From positions 791,180 to 855,179 of the forward strand of contig VZSR01000598.1 in the NCBI GenBank assembly GCA_013398615.1: 64,000 nt of DNA, given 5' to 3'. The first letter of the stretch is position 1. Every line of letters starts with the position of its first letter. Position numbers and translations under genes: made by a program. Source of the stretch: Brachypodius melanocephalos (Eukaryota; Chordata; Aves; Passeriformes; Pycnonotidae). Under the pieces are notes generated by a model. The model worked only from the letters and a program-made list of their open reading frames with translations. It made no database searches and was not told the DNA's origin. This document shows positions 11,901 to 23,600 of this stretch, one piece after another.

Positions 11901-14900
11901 ATGTTATTAAAAAAAAAGTTTGCATAATACAGGGTGGCCCAGGAGGGGAAGGTAAATGTTAAATCCCTGAAACCACAGAGATCAAGAGGCTGCCTATTTG
12001 ACACATGCTGGTTTTAGGAATTCTTCACCACAGCACTGCCCCAGCAATGTTTGCACTTGAGTTGTTTGTTTCTTAGTACAGGGAGGATCTGCACAAAACC
12101 TCTATCTTCACCTCTAGGCCCTCCTCCACCCATGAAGTGGGGAGATGCCCAGAGACACTGATCAATTATTCTCCTTTCAAGACTAAATGTGCAGTCTCAC
12201 CTTTGGCTGGGAGTGCAGCGAGGGGAGGAGGAACAGGGCCTAGAGGATGAAGAGAGTGGGAATCTGGTGAAATGAAAAACTACTCACCTGTGTTTCCAAG
12301 CGGTTCATGGCCTCGCTGAACCGTGTCCTGTCTGCCAGTGCCTGCTGCCTGCTCTCCTCCAGCCTCTGCTCAAGAGCAGCTTTCTGAAAATTACATTGAG
12401 GTGAAGAACACAAGCAGTGAAAGACGTAAGTTGGGAGGGTAATTAAAATTTTCCTTTTTATTTCATTAATAAGGTCAAACTAAAATGGGCCAGGATGTTT
12501 TAATGTCTCTGTATGAACTTTAAACTGCCTTGAGTTTACTAAACCAAGTCCTTTTGTCACAGCAACACCTAGGTGATGCTACTGTAAGCGCCCTGACCAG
12601 GGAAGAGCAAATACCCCCCTTGTCTCCCCAAGACCCAGCTGGGGAAACATTGCTCCAGGCTAACTCTGAGCAGGAGCAGCAGTGCTTGAGAAAGAGATCA
12701 AGAAGCAAAGAGAGAAAGGGGATTAACCACAGCCAAGTTTCTGCTTTCAGCTGTTGTTTAGCACTTTTGAGGCCCAGGTTCTCAGCATACGACATTCTGT
12801 TTGCACACCTATGTGCAAACAGTTCCACTCCCAGCCTCACTGCCTTGCCAAAGAACAAGGAAAAGCATTCACTGTTCTTGTAAGGATTAATTAAAAAAAC
12901 TCCCAAATGGTTCCACCTCCCGTGGGGATGCTAGAAAGCTGCTCTCTTCCTTCTAAGCAGTCAGACACAGTGCCCAAACAGACAATGCAGAAAGGCCAAC
13001 AGAGACATCTGTGCAGGCTCTACACAAACAGGCTCAGGGCAGCCACCCATGTTCTGCCCAGCACAGTGTGCCAAAACACACTGACAGGACAAATGTGGCT
13101 GTATGACACCAGCAGCTTTCTTTCCATGGGTGAGAAGTAATGTATGACCTAAAAAACCCCAAACAAATAACCCACTAATACTGTACTTCTAAGCAGCCTT
13201 TAACTGTGTAATTACCTCTTTGAGTAGCTCCTGCACATGTTCATCTCCTGAGAGGTTTCTCTCTAGCTTGTTTTCCAGGGAAGACACCTTTTCCTGCAGC
13301 TGTTGAGTAAGTTTATCTCTCTCAGTAAATTCAAAAGTCATCTGTGAGAATGAGAAATCACAGCATCTTTTTTTTGTAATGAAGCTTTCAGCTAATCTGT
13401 TGTGGTTTGACTTTTGGAAATGCCAGTAAAAAGGAAAGTCCTATTTGAAAGGACAATATGATCCTGGAGCACTTTCTAGACACCAAACTTCCACCTACAC
13501 AAAGGTGTACATTACCCAGATGGGCACCTTTACACCAGCAACAGCACATGCATCTGAAAGCACCTCACCTTTTGCTTCTGTTGCTCATATTCCACCTTCA
13601 GAGATTCGTGTTCCACTTGTAACTTTTCCAGTCTCTTCTCACAACCAGAACCAGCCACTTGAGCCTAAACATTTTGAGAAATTACTTACTTTGAAACTTA
13701 AATTTCCAACACCACATAACTGATATCTAATCTAACTTCTGCAGACATGGAGCTCTTTGAATCAAATCTCACTTGGCTCAAACTTACATTTTGCAAGTCT
13801 ACAGAAAGCTGCTGAATGACAGTTTGTAGCTCCTGTTCTCTTAACTCCAGAGCAGTGATCTTATTTTCTGCATTTGTCTCAGCTGTCATTAGTTCATCTC
13901 TTCACAGAAAGAGAATAAAAACAAGTGACATACCATTCCAGAAAAATAATCTTTAGCAGATAATTCTGCTGCCTATGAAAATGGATTAAGCATCAACAAA
14001 ATTTTCTTGTCCTAAAACCAGCCACCATCATCAATCACTGCTTGATTGTTAATTTTCAAAAACACTGAGTTAACCATCCAAACTATGAAAAAAGGAAATA
14101 ATTTACAAAAAAAAAAGTATTACTATCATTGGCTTGGCATTTACATCCCCATGGCCATAACAGAGGCAAAAATTCAGTCAAGTCACTACATATATAAATT
14201 CTTCCAAAGAGACAGAAGTGAGCATGAAGCCAAAATACAGAGGACACAAACAAATGCACTGCTCCTCTGAAATCCTCAGCTCCATACCTCCGAGCCTGCA
14301 GCTCCAAGAACTGCTGCTGCAGGTCCTGGAGATCCTTCCTGAGGCTCGAGGACTCGCTCCTGGCCTCCTGCAGCTCCGCTTTGGCGTTGGTCAGCTCCTG
14401 AGCACGCACCTCCAGCTCCTGCTCTGTTCTGCTCAGAGATTCTTCCTTTTTCAAAAGCTGAATATTAGAAAATCATCTTTGGCATTACAGATGATCAGTA
14501 ACACTGATAAACCTTTTCACTGACTAATTTGTGGGCTGAATTAAGTGAGATAAACTATGTAATATTGTGTTCAGTACCTCCTGTTAGGATTTTGCACTAA
14601 CCAAATCTGTGTACAACCACAAAGGCTAAGAAAATGAATGCTGGGCTACCACTAACTTAATATCCTAGTAAAAATTTGTAATAAATAAAAAGATTAAAAT
14701 ATTCTTACCATGTGTTTAACTTTGGCAATTTCCTGCTGCTGAAAGCCTTCCAGTTCATCGATTTCATCTCGTTTTTGGAAAAGGTTCAAACTCTGCTCCC
14801 TCATTTCTTGTAACTGTGTTTGAAGCATTTTTTTTTCCTGATAAATGAACAGAACCAAAGGAAATCAAAGGATATCTATATGCTCATGTCAGGTTAATGG

Positions 14901-17900
14901 GAGTTAAGTAAAGTCTCTGGAAAAGAAATCTCATCTTGCAGCCACACAGCTCCTGATGGTGCTCAACATAGAACTGGAAATCCTTTCAGATTCATGCCAC
15001 AGTGCAAATTACCAAACTTCAAAAAAACGTAAAAGGAAATCTGAATTCATTACAATGCCACCACTGACCATCTAAACTGAACTCTTACAGAAGGACAACT
15101 TTCCCATCACAACCCATCGTTCTTTACTTCCCCACTGAAAAATAAAACCAGAAAGACCTCCCCAAGCATTTGGGCTGGTAACAAAAAGCAAATGATTGGC
15201 TTCTCCCACTGAACAAAAAACAAATAACAAAAAGGGCTGAACAGAGCTGAAATCTGAGACAGTTGGAAGTGTGCAAGATGGTGTTTGCAAATACACACAA
15301 ATACACACTACGCCCCCTGAGAAAAACATCCAAGGTTAATTACCTTTTCAACTTGACCAAGCTTTTCCATCCACTCCTGAACAAGAAAGAAAGGAGAAAA
15401 AAGATATCAAAATCCATTTGTAGACTTTCAAGGACAACAATTATGGTTAAAAAAAAAAAGGAAGAATTTATACAGTTAGGAGATACTAGGCTTTAGTAAT
15501 GATTAAAAAAATAATCAGCAGCAGTACAGTAACAGCCAGCGATTGAATAAAGGCTGAGGAATCATTGATGCTACCTGAATATGTAAGTTTTATGCAAGTA
15601 AAAGAAATGTGACAACAGGCCTACTGCCACTGAATCTTATCCAAACACAAGCTTAACCTTTCAGTAGGAATTTTTGTGGGCTCTTGTTAAAACCAGTCGG
15701 AACAGTCTGAGCAGTAACAAGTCCTGCACCATTCCTGGCACTGAGCTCAGCCCTCCCTCCCTCAGCGCTGGCACGCTCACACACAGTGCAGAACAATTAT
15801 TTTAATTAATAGCAACACCTGCTTAAAACATCAGGCTCATGAGAGTCAAAAGTCCTGCTCGAGCTCCCTTACCTTGTCCTTTTTTTCCAAGGCTAAAGCC
15901 ATTGTTTCAGCCATCTTGGCTCGACTGGCCTGATGAGCTTCATTCTGCTCCTGAAACTTCCTCATGGAGGCTATCGACAGAGAACCACCAGCTATATGAA
16001 AAACTCATCTTTTGAAATTGCTTCTCGCTTTTCTGTAAGTTATTTATAACTTTAAAGAGTTATTCTGCAAGTGATTAGCCCCATCTTGACTGCAGCACCA
16101 GCACTGTGCTCCTCATTCCCTCACACTGCTTGCACACTGGCCAAGAGCCAAAGCTAACAGCAGACAGGAATACTGCTCCTTGCTGGATTAGAACAAAGCT
16201 CTGGGCTTCCAAAAGGTCTTTCCTGCATGTTAGCTCCAAATTTGGCAGAGGGAGTATAATAACAACTTTGTTCAACACACTGCTGCTGCTTTTCATGCTG
16301 TAAATAAGGTAACAACTCATGTGCTAATTGTTCACAGTACAGAGGTGCACAGTTTGAAAGGAAATCATTAGCACACCTGTACACCAAACCTCTTTTCCTT
16401 CCAACCACAGCAATTTTCAACTTAATTGAAGAAAAAGGGAAAAAAAGAAAAATACGTACAATCCTGATGCTTTTCTAATGCATTTTCAAGCTTCTCTTTT
16501 ATCTTCTGCAGATTTCGGATCTGATCAGCATAATCTTGTGTGAGGAGGGAGAAGAAGAGACCAGGAATGGACAGACATTGGGGAAGGACATTTTTAGGGT
16601 AACACAAAAATAAAAAAGAAAAAAGACAAAAAAAAAAAAAAAAAAAAAAGGAAAAAAAAAGAAAAAAAAAGAAAAAAGGATGAGTGGCAAATGATGATGA
16701 TTTTCTCCATCAGAAAATCATTCCTGCTGAGGAAAACTTGGGTGACCACAACAATGAACACAAGCAAATAGTTCTGTAGTGTCCACAGGGTTGGCACAAA
16801 CAGAAGGGCCTGTCCCAGGGGTGTCAGTCACACAGACAAGAGCAGAACCAGAGAATGAACAACTGTCCCTCCCTTTTTACTTCATCCCAGGACAGTGACA
16901 TATTTAGCTCTGTTCAGGAAAGGTGTCTGGCACTGGAGGGTGCAAGGAAGGGTTAATTCATGGCCACTGCATCCATTTGCTCCTTGTTCCAGTCCCACAG
17001 CACTGCCCTCACCCTCACTCAGCAGAACTGACACAGGAGGCAGGGAATAAAAACCAAAACAGAGTACACACACACCCTGGAGAAGTTCCTGTACAATGGA
17101 AAAGAGGATTTGCTCACTGGTTGGTTTCTTGCACGAGACTCTCGATGCTCAGAGCCTCTCTCTCTTACATTAAGCCCCAGCCAGCACTTCTAAGTTTACC
17201 TTGCACAAGAAGATGAGCACTTGGGCCTTTTAAATTCAATGTGAAACAATCTTTGAAGCCTATATTTTCTTGAACTGAACAGAAGCCTGATAAGTCTCCA
17301 GAATAAATTAAAATAATCCTGATCTGACTGTAACCTTTCCTAATTTTCCAAGGCCTCTCATGAGCTTTGGGAAGCAGCAGTGTAACACAGTTCAGCCTGG
17401 TCCCTGGTCCCCTCCCTACAACAGGGATGGAGAGCAGTGCCAGCCTTCACTACAGCTTTACAGAACAAGGAATTAGGAAGAAAAAAAGCCTCAGGACTGT
17501 TTCATGTTGAATTCGTTGTTTCTTCTTCATTTCAAAGCTCACTCCTCTAAGGATGGCACTGTGTTACTGTCAACATCAGAAAACTCAGACCCCATAAGAA
17601 ACAAACCATTACACGTAAGTGGGGACAGACACTGCTTGAAACATGGGACAGAAAGCTATCCCAGCTGTGCCAAGGAATCACATAAATTGACTGCTGAAAT
17701 CAGCAAAGACTCAGTTGCCTTCATAAAAATTAATTATACTGGATGCTCCCTTGTTGTCAAGTCAACAGGGCTGCTACAAATCAATCTTCAAAAGACCCTA
17801 ACCCCATGCATTTTTAATAAATTAAACCATGTAAATTCAAAGGAACATTTCCTAAAGTAACAAGTTTTATATGTATCAGGCACATACCAGATAGCTTCAC

Positions 17901-19759
17901 CTCCAGTTTTCTTATTTGTTCATTTCTTCTGAACAACTGGGATGAAAGATCCTCTCTGGAACTGCTTCCATCAGAAGCCTTGGGAGAAAAGCAACACCCT
18001 GTAACTTACAAAATTTAGAAAAAGTGACCCTGCCATATATTAAGTCTGGGATAACAACCACTCTCCTGCCTAGGAACAGCACTTGTTTTTCACATAGAGG
18101 GGAAAATTGTACTAGCACAGCAGAATGTGTAAAAAATGCTGAAGGAGAAAACCAGCAAGGGCTTAATAGTGCCAGGCTGCCTGCTCCCCAGAGCACAACA
18201 CCTGGGAAGGAGCTGGGGCTGGGAAATGTTTGTCCAAACTGTCACTGAGGAGATGAGGGAATGGAATGACTGAGGGGGAGGAAATCAGGCTCTACAGCAC
18301 AGGCACCAGGAAAGGTCAAAGACAGAGTCATGAAAATCAGAGTAATTAGAAAAGAAGCAGTAATGCTTTTCAGGTGGGATAAACTCACTGAAGCACTGAT
18401 GCAGCAATGTGTCCACACAAAGTCTGCTGCATAACTGAGTTATGAGTCCTCTGGTGGTTTTCGCTCCATAAAAATCAATAGCAAGGGCAGTTAAGTGAAT
18501 ATTGCTAAAACAACTAATTCTTGGAGGTTTTCTGAAAACCACTCAAGACTTCAGTCACTGCCATTATTTGTTTTCTGTTCTTACAAATTTGCAAGATGGT
18601 AAACAAAACTTCTACATGAGAATTTCTTAAGTGCTAAAGGGAAAAAAAAATCAGAAAAACACAAGACTAATATATATCCACTATAAAATGTATTTAAACA
18701 TTAAGAGGTCTCCAACTTCCTGCTTAACAGAACTGAAATTTCAGCTGAGCTTCAAACAAAATTATTTAAAGCTCAACTGTGTAAATAACTTCTTCACTCT
18801 GCAGACAGCAAACAAGACTTGCTGCTGGCTCTGCAGTGGGTCCTGCTGGCTCCAGCAATGGGGTGACACTGCCTTAATCCAGGCTTTCAAAAACATGACA
18901 GCCAGCCATCCAGGCTAGAGGTGCCAGAGAATTCCAGCATTTCATTTAACCCATGCACTCCTGGAATTTTACCACTTGTTTAAACAATGTTTTATAATGA
19001 AAGAGAGGAACTACAATAGTTTGGAGTGCAACAACACTGCACACGTTTTCAGCAGACATACACAATGTCTCAGATAGGAAGAGTACCAGGAAGCCAAGAG
19101 GTAAAATGAAAACTGGCCAGCATGTAGCTGGCTTTTTTAATGACAGAGAAGCTGGGGTTGTCCCATCCCTGGAAGCGTTCCAGGCCAGGTGGGACAGGAC
19201 TTGCAGCAACCTGGTCGAGTGGAAAGTGTCCCTGTGGATGGAGGGGGTGGATGAGCTTAAAGGTCACCTCCAACCCAAACCATTCTAGGATTCTATGCTT
19301 CAGTAATTAATTTTACTAACACATATCTTACAGATAATTACAGCTGTTTTATGTCTCTTTATCAATGTTTTGTATTGAAATAGCTTTGTAACTCATGTTT
19401 ACATGGGAATGGAAGTCTCGTAGCAACTACTACGTTTAACAAACGCTTTCTCTTCAATATTTAAGTTCATTCAAGCTAATGATACATTAATGCATTAAGA
19501 GATACACTTACAAAGACACCACAGCATCTATTCAAATCACACTCTAGACTTAAAATGGTTGTCTGCAAAACCGTAATAAAAACGCTGTCAGAGAAATCAG
19601 ATTCCACAGCAAGGTGTAACTCACAAAGTCGTCTCCGGAGTCTGCTCCCACGGACGTGATCGATTCCCTGCTGACAGACCTGGGGATGCGGGCGGCTCCG
19701 CCGGGCCTGGGAGCCACCGCTGCCTCCTCGGCGATCTTCTTCTTCAATTTGGCAAACAT
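5930..19759 (-). CDS. GOLGA1: Golgin subfamily A member 1 (golgin-97)
   Basis: This peripheral trans-Golgi coiled-coil tether binds ARL1-GTP through its C-terminal GRIP domain and captures endosome-derived vesicles. The 22 coding exons (high to low) are 19759-19625, 17978-17888, 16534-16460, 15970-15873, 15376-15344, 14837-14709, 14457-14288, 13899-13788, 13664-13569, 13341-13216, 12383-12288, 11857-11762, 11502-11350, 11171-11076, 10372-10283, 9506-9404, 9137-9019, 8802-8641, 8170-8111, 7601-7437, 6911-6825 and 6010-5930. They total 790 codons plus stop (human 767 from memory), in phase throughout with GT-AG ends. The start MFAKLKKKIAEEA matches golgin-97. Residues about 45-700 are Gln/Glu/Leu-rich coiled coil. 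GRIP residues follow at about 710-760. The protein ends in the family tail SWFGSKP and GSIRPSIS. Identification is secure. The weakest splice sites are the GTTGGT and GTTAGA donors below 10283 and 9404. Confidence 0.97.
6825..7601 (-). other. GOLGA1: Exons encoding the GRIP domain of golgin-97
   Basis: Exons 7601-7437 (residues 681-735) and 6911-6825 (residues 736-764) encode the GRIP domain. The visible core is REINFEYLKHVVLKFMSC followed by LIKAVSVLLNFSQEEE. The Tyr in NFEYLK (about residue 720) is, from family knowledge, the conserved tyrosine needed for ARL1 binding and trans-Golgi targeting. It is intact. The intron between the two exons is phase 0. Confidence 0.92.
7100..7125. repeat. 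(TTTG)n microsatellite
   Basis: A short T-rich stretch with four to five TTTG units lies in the GOLGA1 intron between the two GRIP exons. No function is apparent. Confidence 0.8.
16603..16680. repeat. A-rich / (AAAAG)n low-complexity tract
   Basis: Nearly uninterrupted A with scattered G on the + strand. Read in the sense of GOLGA1 it is a T/C-only tract of about 75 bases, ending about 70 bases upstream of the acceptor of the 75-bp exon 16534-16460. It may be an old poly(A)-derived or slippage-expanded tract. Confidence 0.8.
19147..19297 (+). mobile_element. CR1 LINE 3'-end fragment
   Basis: The sequence follows the avian CR1 3' end in sense orientation: GTCCCATCCCTGGAAGCGTT, then CAGGCCAGGTGGGACAGGA, CAACCTGGTCGAGTGGAA, a GATGAGCTTAAAGGTC block and the terminal CCAACCCAAACCATTCTAGG-ATTCTATG tail. 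It is a 5'-truncated, diverged copy in a GOLGA1 intron. This is the clearest evidence that the genome is avian. Confidence 0.9.
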
Positions 19760-19934
19760 TTTACTGCTCTACACCCCTCAGATATCCAGGTCCTTTGGAA
19801 CGCCACGACCTCCAACGTTTAACACACTGACAACTCTTGTCTAAAGCTGCCAAATGCTGAGACTTAATTCTAAGCCTCAGCCACTGGTTTACCGCATTTC
19901 TAGTGCCATTAAAGCCCTCAAGGCCTGGCAGTAC
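19760..19934 (-). other. GOLGA1: GOLGA1 5' UTR part of exon 2, with a short upstream ORF
   Basis: Upstream of the ATG at 19759, the minus strand is non-coding back to a good acceptor (TGATTTTCAG, reading down to 19935). The exon-2 leader would then be 175 bases. It contains a six-codon upstream ORF, MALEMR plus stop, at 19909-19889. The acceptor choice is inferred from the splice-site match alone. Confidence 0.55.
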
Positions 19935-20039
19935 CTGAAAATCAAACAGAAATGGGTTCCATGCTAAAAAATCCCACCGGCATGAATAATTTAAAGGTAA
20001 CAGAAAACCTTTTAGCATCCTATCTGTTACAACACGTTA

Positions 20040-20380
20040 AAAAATCGTGTCTTCCGGAGCAGAATCCGTTAAAGTCCCAAACCAACGGCCCCAAACGGCG
20101 GCGGGGCCGGGGCCCGGGGAGCGGGCGGGTCCCCCCAGCCCGGCCCTCACCCACACGCGAGGGAGGCCCGGCCCGGCCCGTGGAGGCTGCTCTGCCCCAA
20201 GGCACCGAGGGCCTGTCACCGCCGCCGCCCGCGGCCCCGGCCCGGCCGCCCTCTGCTCTCTCGGCCCAACGTCCCCTCGCTCCTCACCGCCCATGCCCAG
20301 CCGGGCCTCGCCGGTCCCGCGGCCGCCGCCGCTTCCCCGGACACCGCCGACCCGGAAGCGCCGCACGGGGCGGAAGCGGC
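20040..20380 (-). promoter_or_regulatory. GOLGA1: GOLGA1 CpG-island promoter and non-coding exon 1
   Basis: This CpG-dense region lies directly upstream of GOLGA1. ETS/GABP-type motifs CCGGAAG (20352-20358) and CGGAAG (20371-20376) sit near its upstream edge. Two minus-strand donors, GTGAGG above 20150 and GTGAGG above 20287, could end exon 1. I cannot choose between them, so the transcription start (about 20.3-20.4 kb) is approximate. Confidence 0.6.
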
Positions 20381-20394
20381 GCCGGCCCGGAGCC

Positions 20395-20620
20395 CCGCCC
20401 CCGCCCCCAGCTGAGCCCCGGCCCCGCCCCCAGCTGAGCCCCGGGCCCCGCCCTCGAGCTCCGCCCCCCGCTCCGTCCCGGGCTCTGGGCCCCGCCCCCC
20501 GGGCTCCGGGCCCCCCCTCCGCCAGGCTTCGGACCCCGCCCCCCGGGCTTTGGGCTCCGGGCTCCGCCCCCCGGCTCCGGGCTCCGCCCCCGGCTCCGCC
20601 CTTAGCACCGCCCCTCCCGC
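20395..20620. repeat. GC-rich imperfect minisatellite (CCGGGCTCCGCCCC-like units)
   Basis: Many imperfect copies of a 12-24 base unit, such as GGGCTCCGCCCC and CCCCCAGCTGAGCCCCGG, are reiterated between the GOLGA1 promoter and the SCAI 3' end. The repeats contain numerous CCGCCCC (Sp1-type) boxes. The minus strand has runs of four or more G and could form G-quadruplexes. Copy number could be misassembled. Confidence 0.75.
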
Positions 20621-20694
20621 TCTTCTCCCGCCCCGCTCCTCCCTCAGCTCCGCTCCTCTTTCCCGCTGTCCCATCCCGGAGCGGACCAGGCGCC

Positions 20695-23600
20695 TGGATA
20701 CGAGTGTTTACCACAGTTTATTGACAGCACAGTCCGCCGGCGGGGCCGGGTCGGCGGCGGCCGGGACAGGGACAGCGAACGGCTCGGACACGGCACAACC
20801 GCAAACACCGGGCGGGAGCGGCCCCGGCGCGGCGGGGACAAAAGCGAACGGAAATCTGCTCCAAAGTCTCTGGAAAGGCTGGAAAGGCGGTGACGAGCAG
20901 GACGCGGGGCTGGCGCTCGGTCTGTGGAACGCGCCCGGAGCGGGTGTGTCCGCTCCGGCGGGGACAAGCGGCAGGGCCCAGTTCCATCGCGGCTTTTGCT
21001 TCTCCCCGCTGTGTCCAGCAGTAACACAAACACGCTTCTTCCCTCCCCGAACAACCGCAGAGTCGCTTCTGGCATCACTGCTTTGGCGATTACAGACCCC
21101 TTGCAAAAAAAGTCCATTGCTCCAAAAAAAGTTTATTTATATATCTCTCTATATTTTAAGGAAAATATCCGTTTTTACCAAAATACGATATACAGGCACA
21201 CAGCTGTAAAATAACTTTAAACCAATTCACTATAAAATTACTTTTGGTAATAAATAATTTGATTCTCAGAGAGGCAAAAGGCTCCCTGTACCTCCGCAGC
21301 TGGGCTGCTCGAGGCACGGTCCCTCTGTATTCCCAGAACGCTCCCAAACACTCCCACCTGTGCTCCCCTCATCCTTCTCGCTGGGCCTTGCCCAGGCCAG
21401 AAGCAACTTGTGCTTTTCAGCCTGCATGAGGCAGAATCCTGCTCCCAACAAACCAGTTCAATGGCAGAACGATAATAAACACGTGCCAAAAGCGATCTGT
21501 GAAGTCAAGGGGGCAGATGGTCCCAGCAGGGTTTATTCTGGAAGGAGCAGCTGCTGGGACTGGGCTGGTGAGATCTGTTCTGCTCTGGGGCTCCTGCAGG
21601 CCAGCAAGCTGTGCTGGGGTCTGCTCCTAACGGGAATGAAACCAGGAACAAAACCACGCCTGCATCTGGGCAGAATTCAGAGTCCTTAACCTCAAAAAAT
21701 GTCGGATTCAGAAATCCTGAACTAACTCTCCTCAGTCTTGGCATAGTAATGGTTTAGACAGGAAAACAAAAAGTGGCTGTCACTCCTAAATCTAAAGCAG
21801 TTATGTGTGTCCTCTGCTCTACTGAGCAGATCTCTATTGATCTTCAAAGCAGCAGAATACATTTGGTCACAGAACAGTACTGCTCTAAAAGTCAGGTGTT
21901 ACAAATATAAGAGAGCCCCTTCAGGAGTGTATAATCTGCTCTGGAGAGCTTTGCCCCGGCTGCTGTGTCCAGTCTGACCTTATGAGGTGCACAGAGCAGT
22001 TTCCAGCTCTCTGTATTAATTTTTTTCCCTTGTTCATATCACTGTTCCTGCCTGCAGAGCTCCCTCAGCCACCACAGACCAGCTACCAACACCCCCAGCA
22101 CTGAGTGAGGCTTGGCTGCTGCTGCACCACTGAGCTGCACTTGGACAGTTACTGAGGAATCCAACACAGGTAAAGCTTTTTTTTAAAAAAAAAAACCCTC
22201 AAGACAAAACAGTTGTTCAGACAGATTCCAAGATTTTTAGCTTTGGCAAGGAGCAGACTTGCAGCACAGCATGGTTACAGGACATGGGAGGCAGTGAGGT
22301 AGGGGAGGTGCTTCCTAACTCGTGCCAAAGATTGGCTATGGAACAGCACTTCCATCCCATCCTTAGGGATGGACTGGAAGCCTGACCAGAGCTACTCAAG
22401 TTGTAGCTTTTGAAGATGATTAATTGAAGCCAAATTTCCTGTTGCCCCCATCTATTTCCTATGATCCTTTAAAGACATCTCTGCACATCTCCCTGGGGAA
22501 CAGTCTTGAGGGGTTTAGTCAGTCACGATGTGACAGACATTATTTTGATGAACTGCTCAAAGAAAGGTCCTGAAACTTCTCTAGAATGCACTCCAGGGAG
22601 CAAGTCCTGTTTGCGCAGCTCATGGAAGTGAGTGCTCCATTTAGCTGGAACACAAAAGCAAAACAATACATCACATCCCAAGAGGAATTAAAAACCAGAG
22701 CATTAAAGACTCATAACCCTGCACTGCCCTATCACTGTTACTTTGAGAAGTCAAAGGGGGGAAAAAAGGCAACAGCATTAACTTTGGCAAGATGTTCCAA
22801 AGCCAGTTTGACCAGGAGCACAGGCCTACTGTGGGAGCAGGATTCATCTGAGCACACCACATGCAGGGAGTAGGGAGCCAGGCAGGAGCAGTCCTGTGAG
22901 GACACAGCTGGTCCAGTTCACCTTGTCCTCTCAATATATTACATGCAGAATTTACCCCTTTAATTTGGCATTGCCTGGTGCTGGCAAGTCTTCTCCGCTA
23001 ATATAAGCAATAAAGATACATGGAGAAAGGGAGAGCGAGACAAGAGGGAAGGCATCAGGCCTGAGAAGAAAAGGATTTGTTCTCTTCTCACTTAAAAATG
23101 GTTCAGTCTTTGCTTCGCCTCCACACTGAGGACTGCGAGATACAGAAACCAGATTTTCTTCAGTACACACAAGCATACACCGAGAGGTACCTACGACCAT
23201 AGCACAGAGCACACAGTAGCACAAGTTTAGAATGACTTAGCTCAAACAAGACAAGCTTTTACTTGGAGGGGAAAATATCAACATTTTCATCTTGAATACA
23301 GTTCTTTGGGTGGGAAAGAAGGAGCTGGCTCAAAATCCAAGACCAGACACTCATCCTAGCTACAGTTAGAGCAAACAGAGGGCATGAGCCCTCTGCTTCC
23401 ACAGTACAATTCCATACTTCTCCCAACACAACAAGAATGAAGTCTTTATCTTTGAACGTCCCAGCATTGGACCTTCTAACAAAGATCAGCAGGTAAGAGG
23501 AGAATTAGGAACCTCAAGAATTAATTTTTGACTTAGACAGTCATTGTTGCTAAATTCAACTTCTGAACTAATTTTCAAGGCCTATATTCTCCTCCTACAT

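Noticed and set aside
20037..20724. Overlapping 225-codon open frames on both strands at the GOLGA1 promoter
   Set aside because: Mirror-image open frames over a GC-rich repeat and CpG island; low-complexity Pro/Arg/Gly content; no family resemblance.
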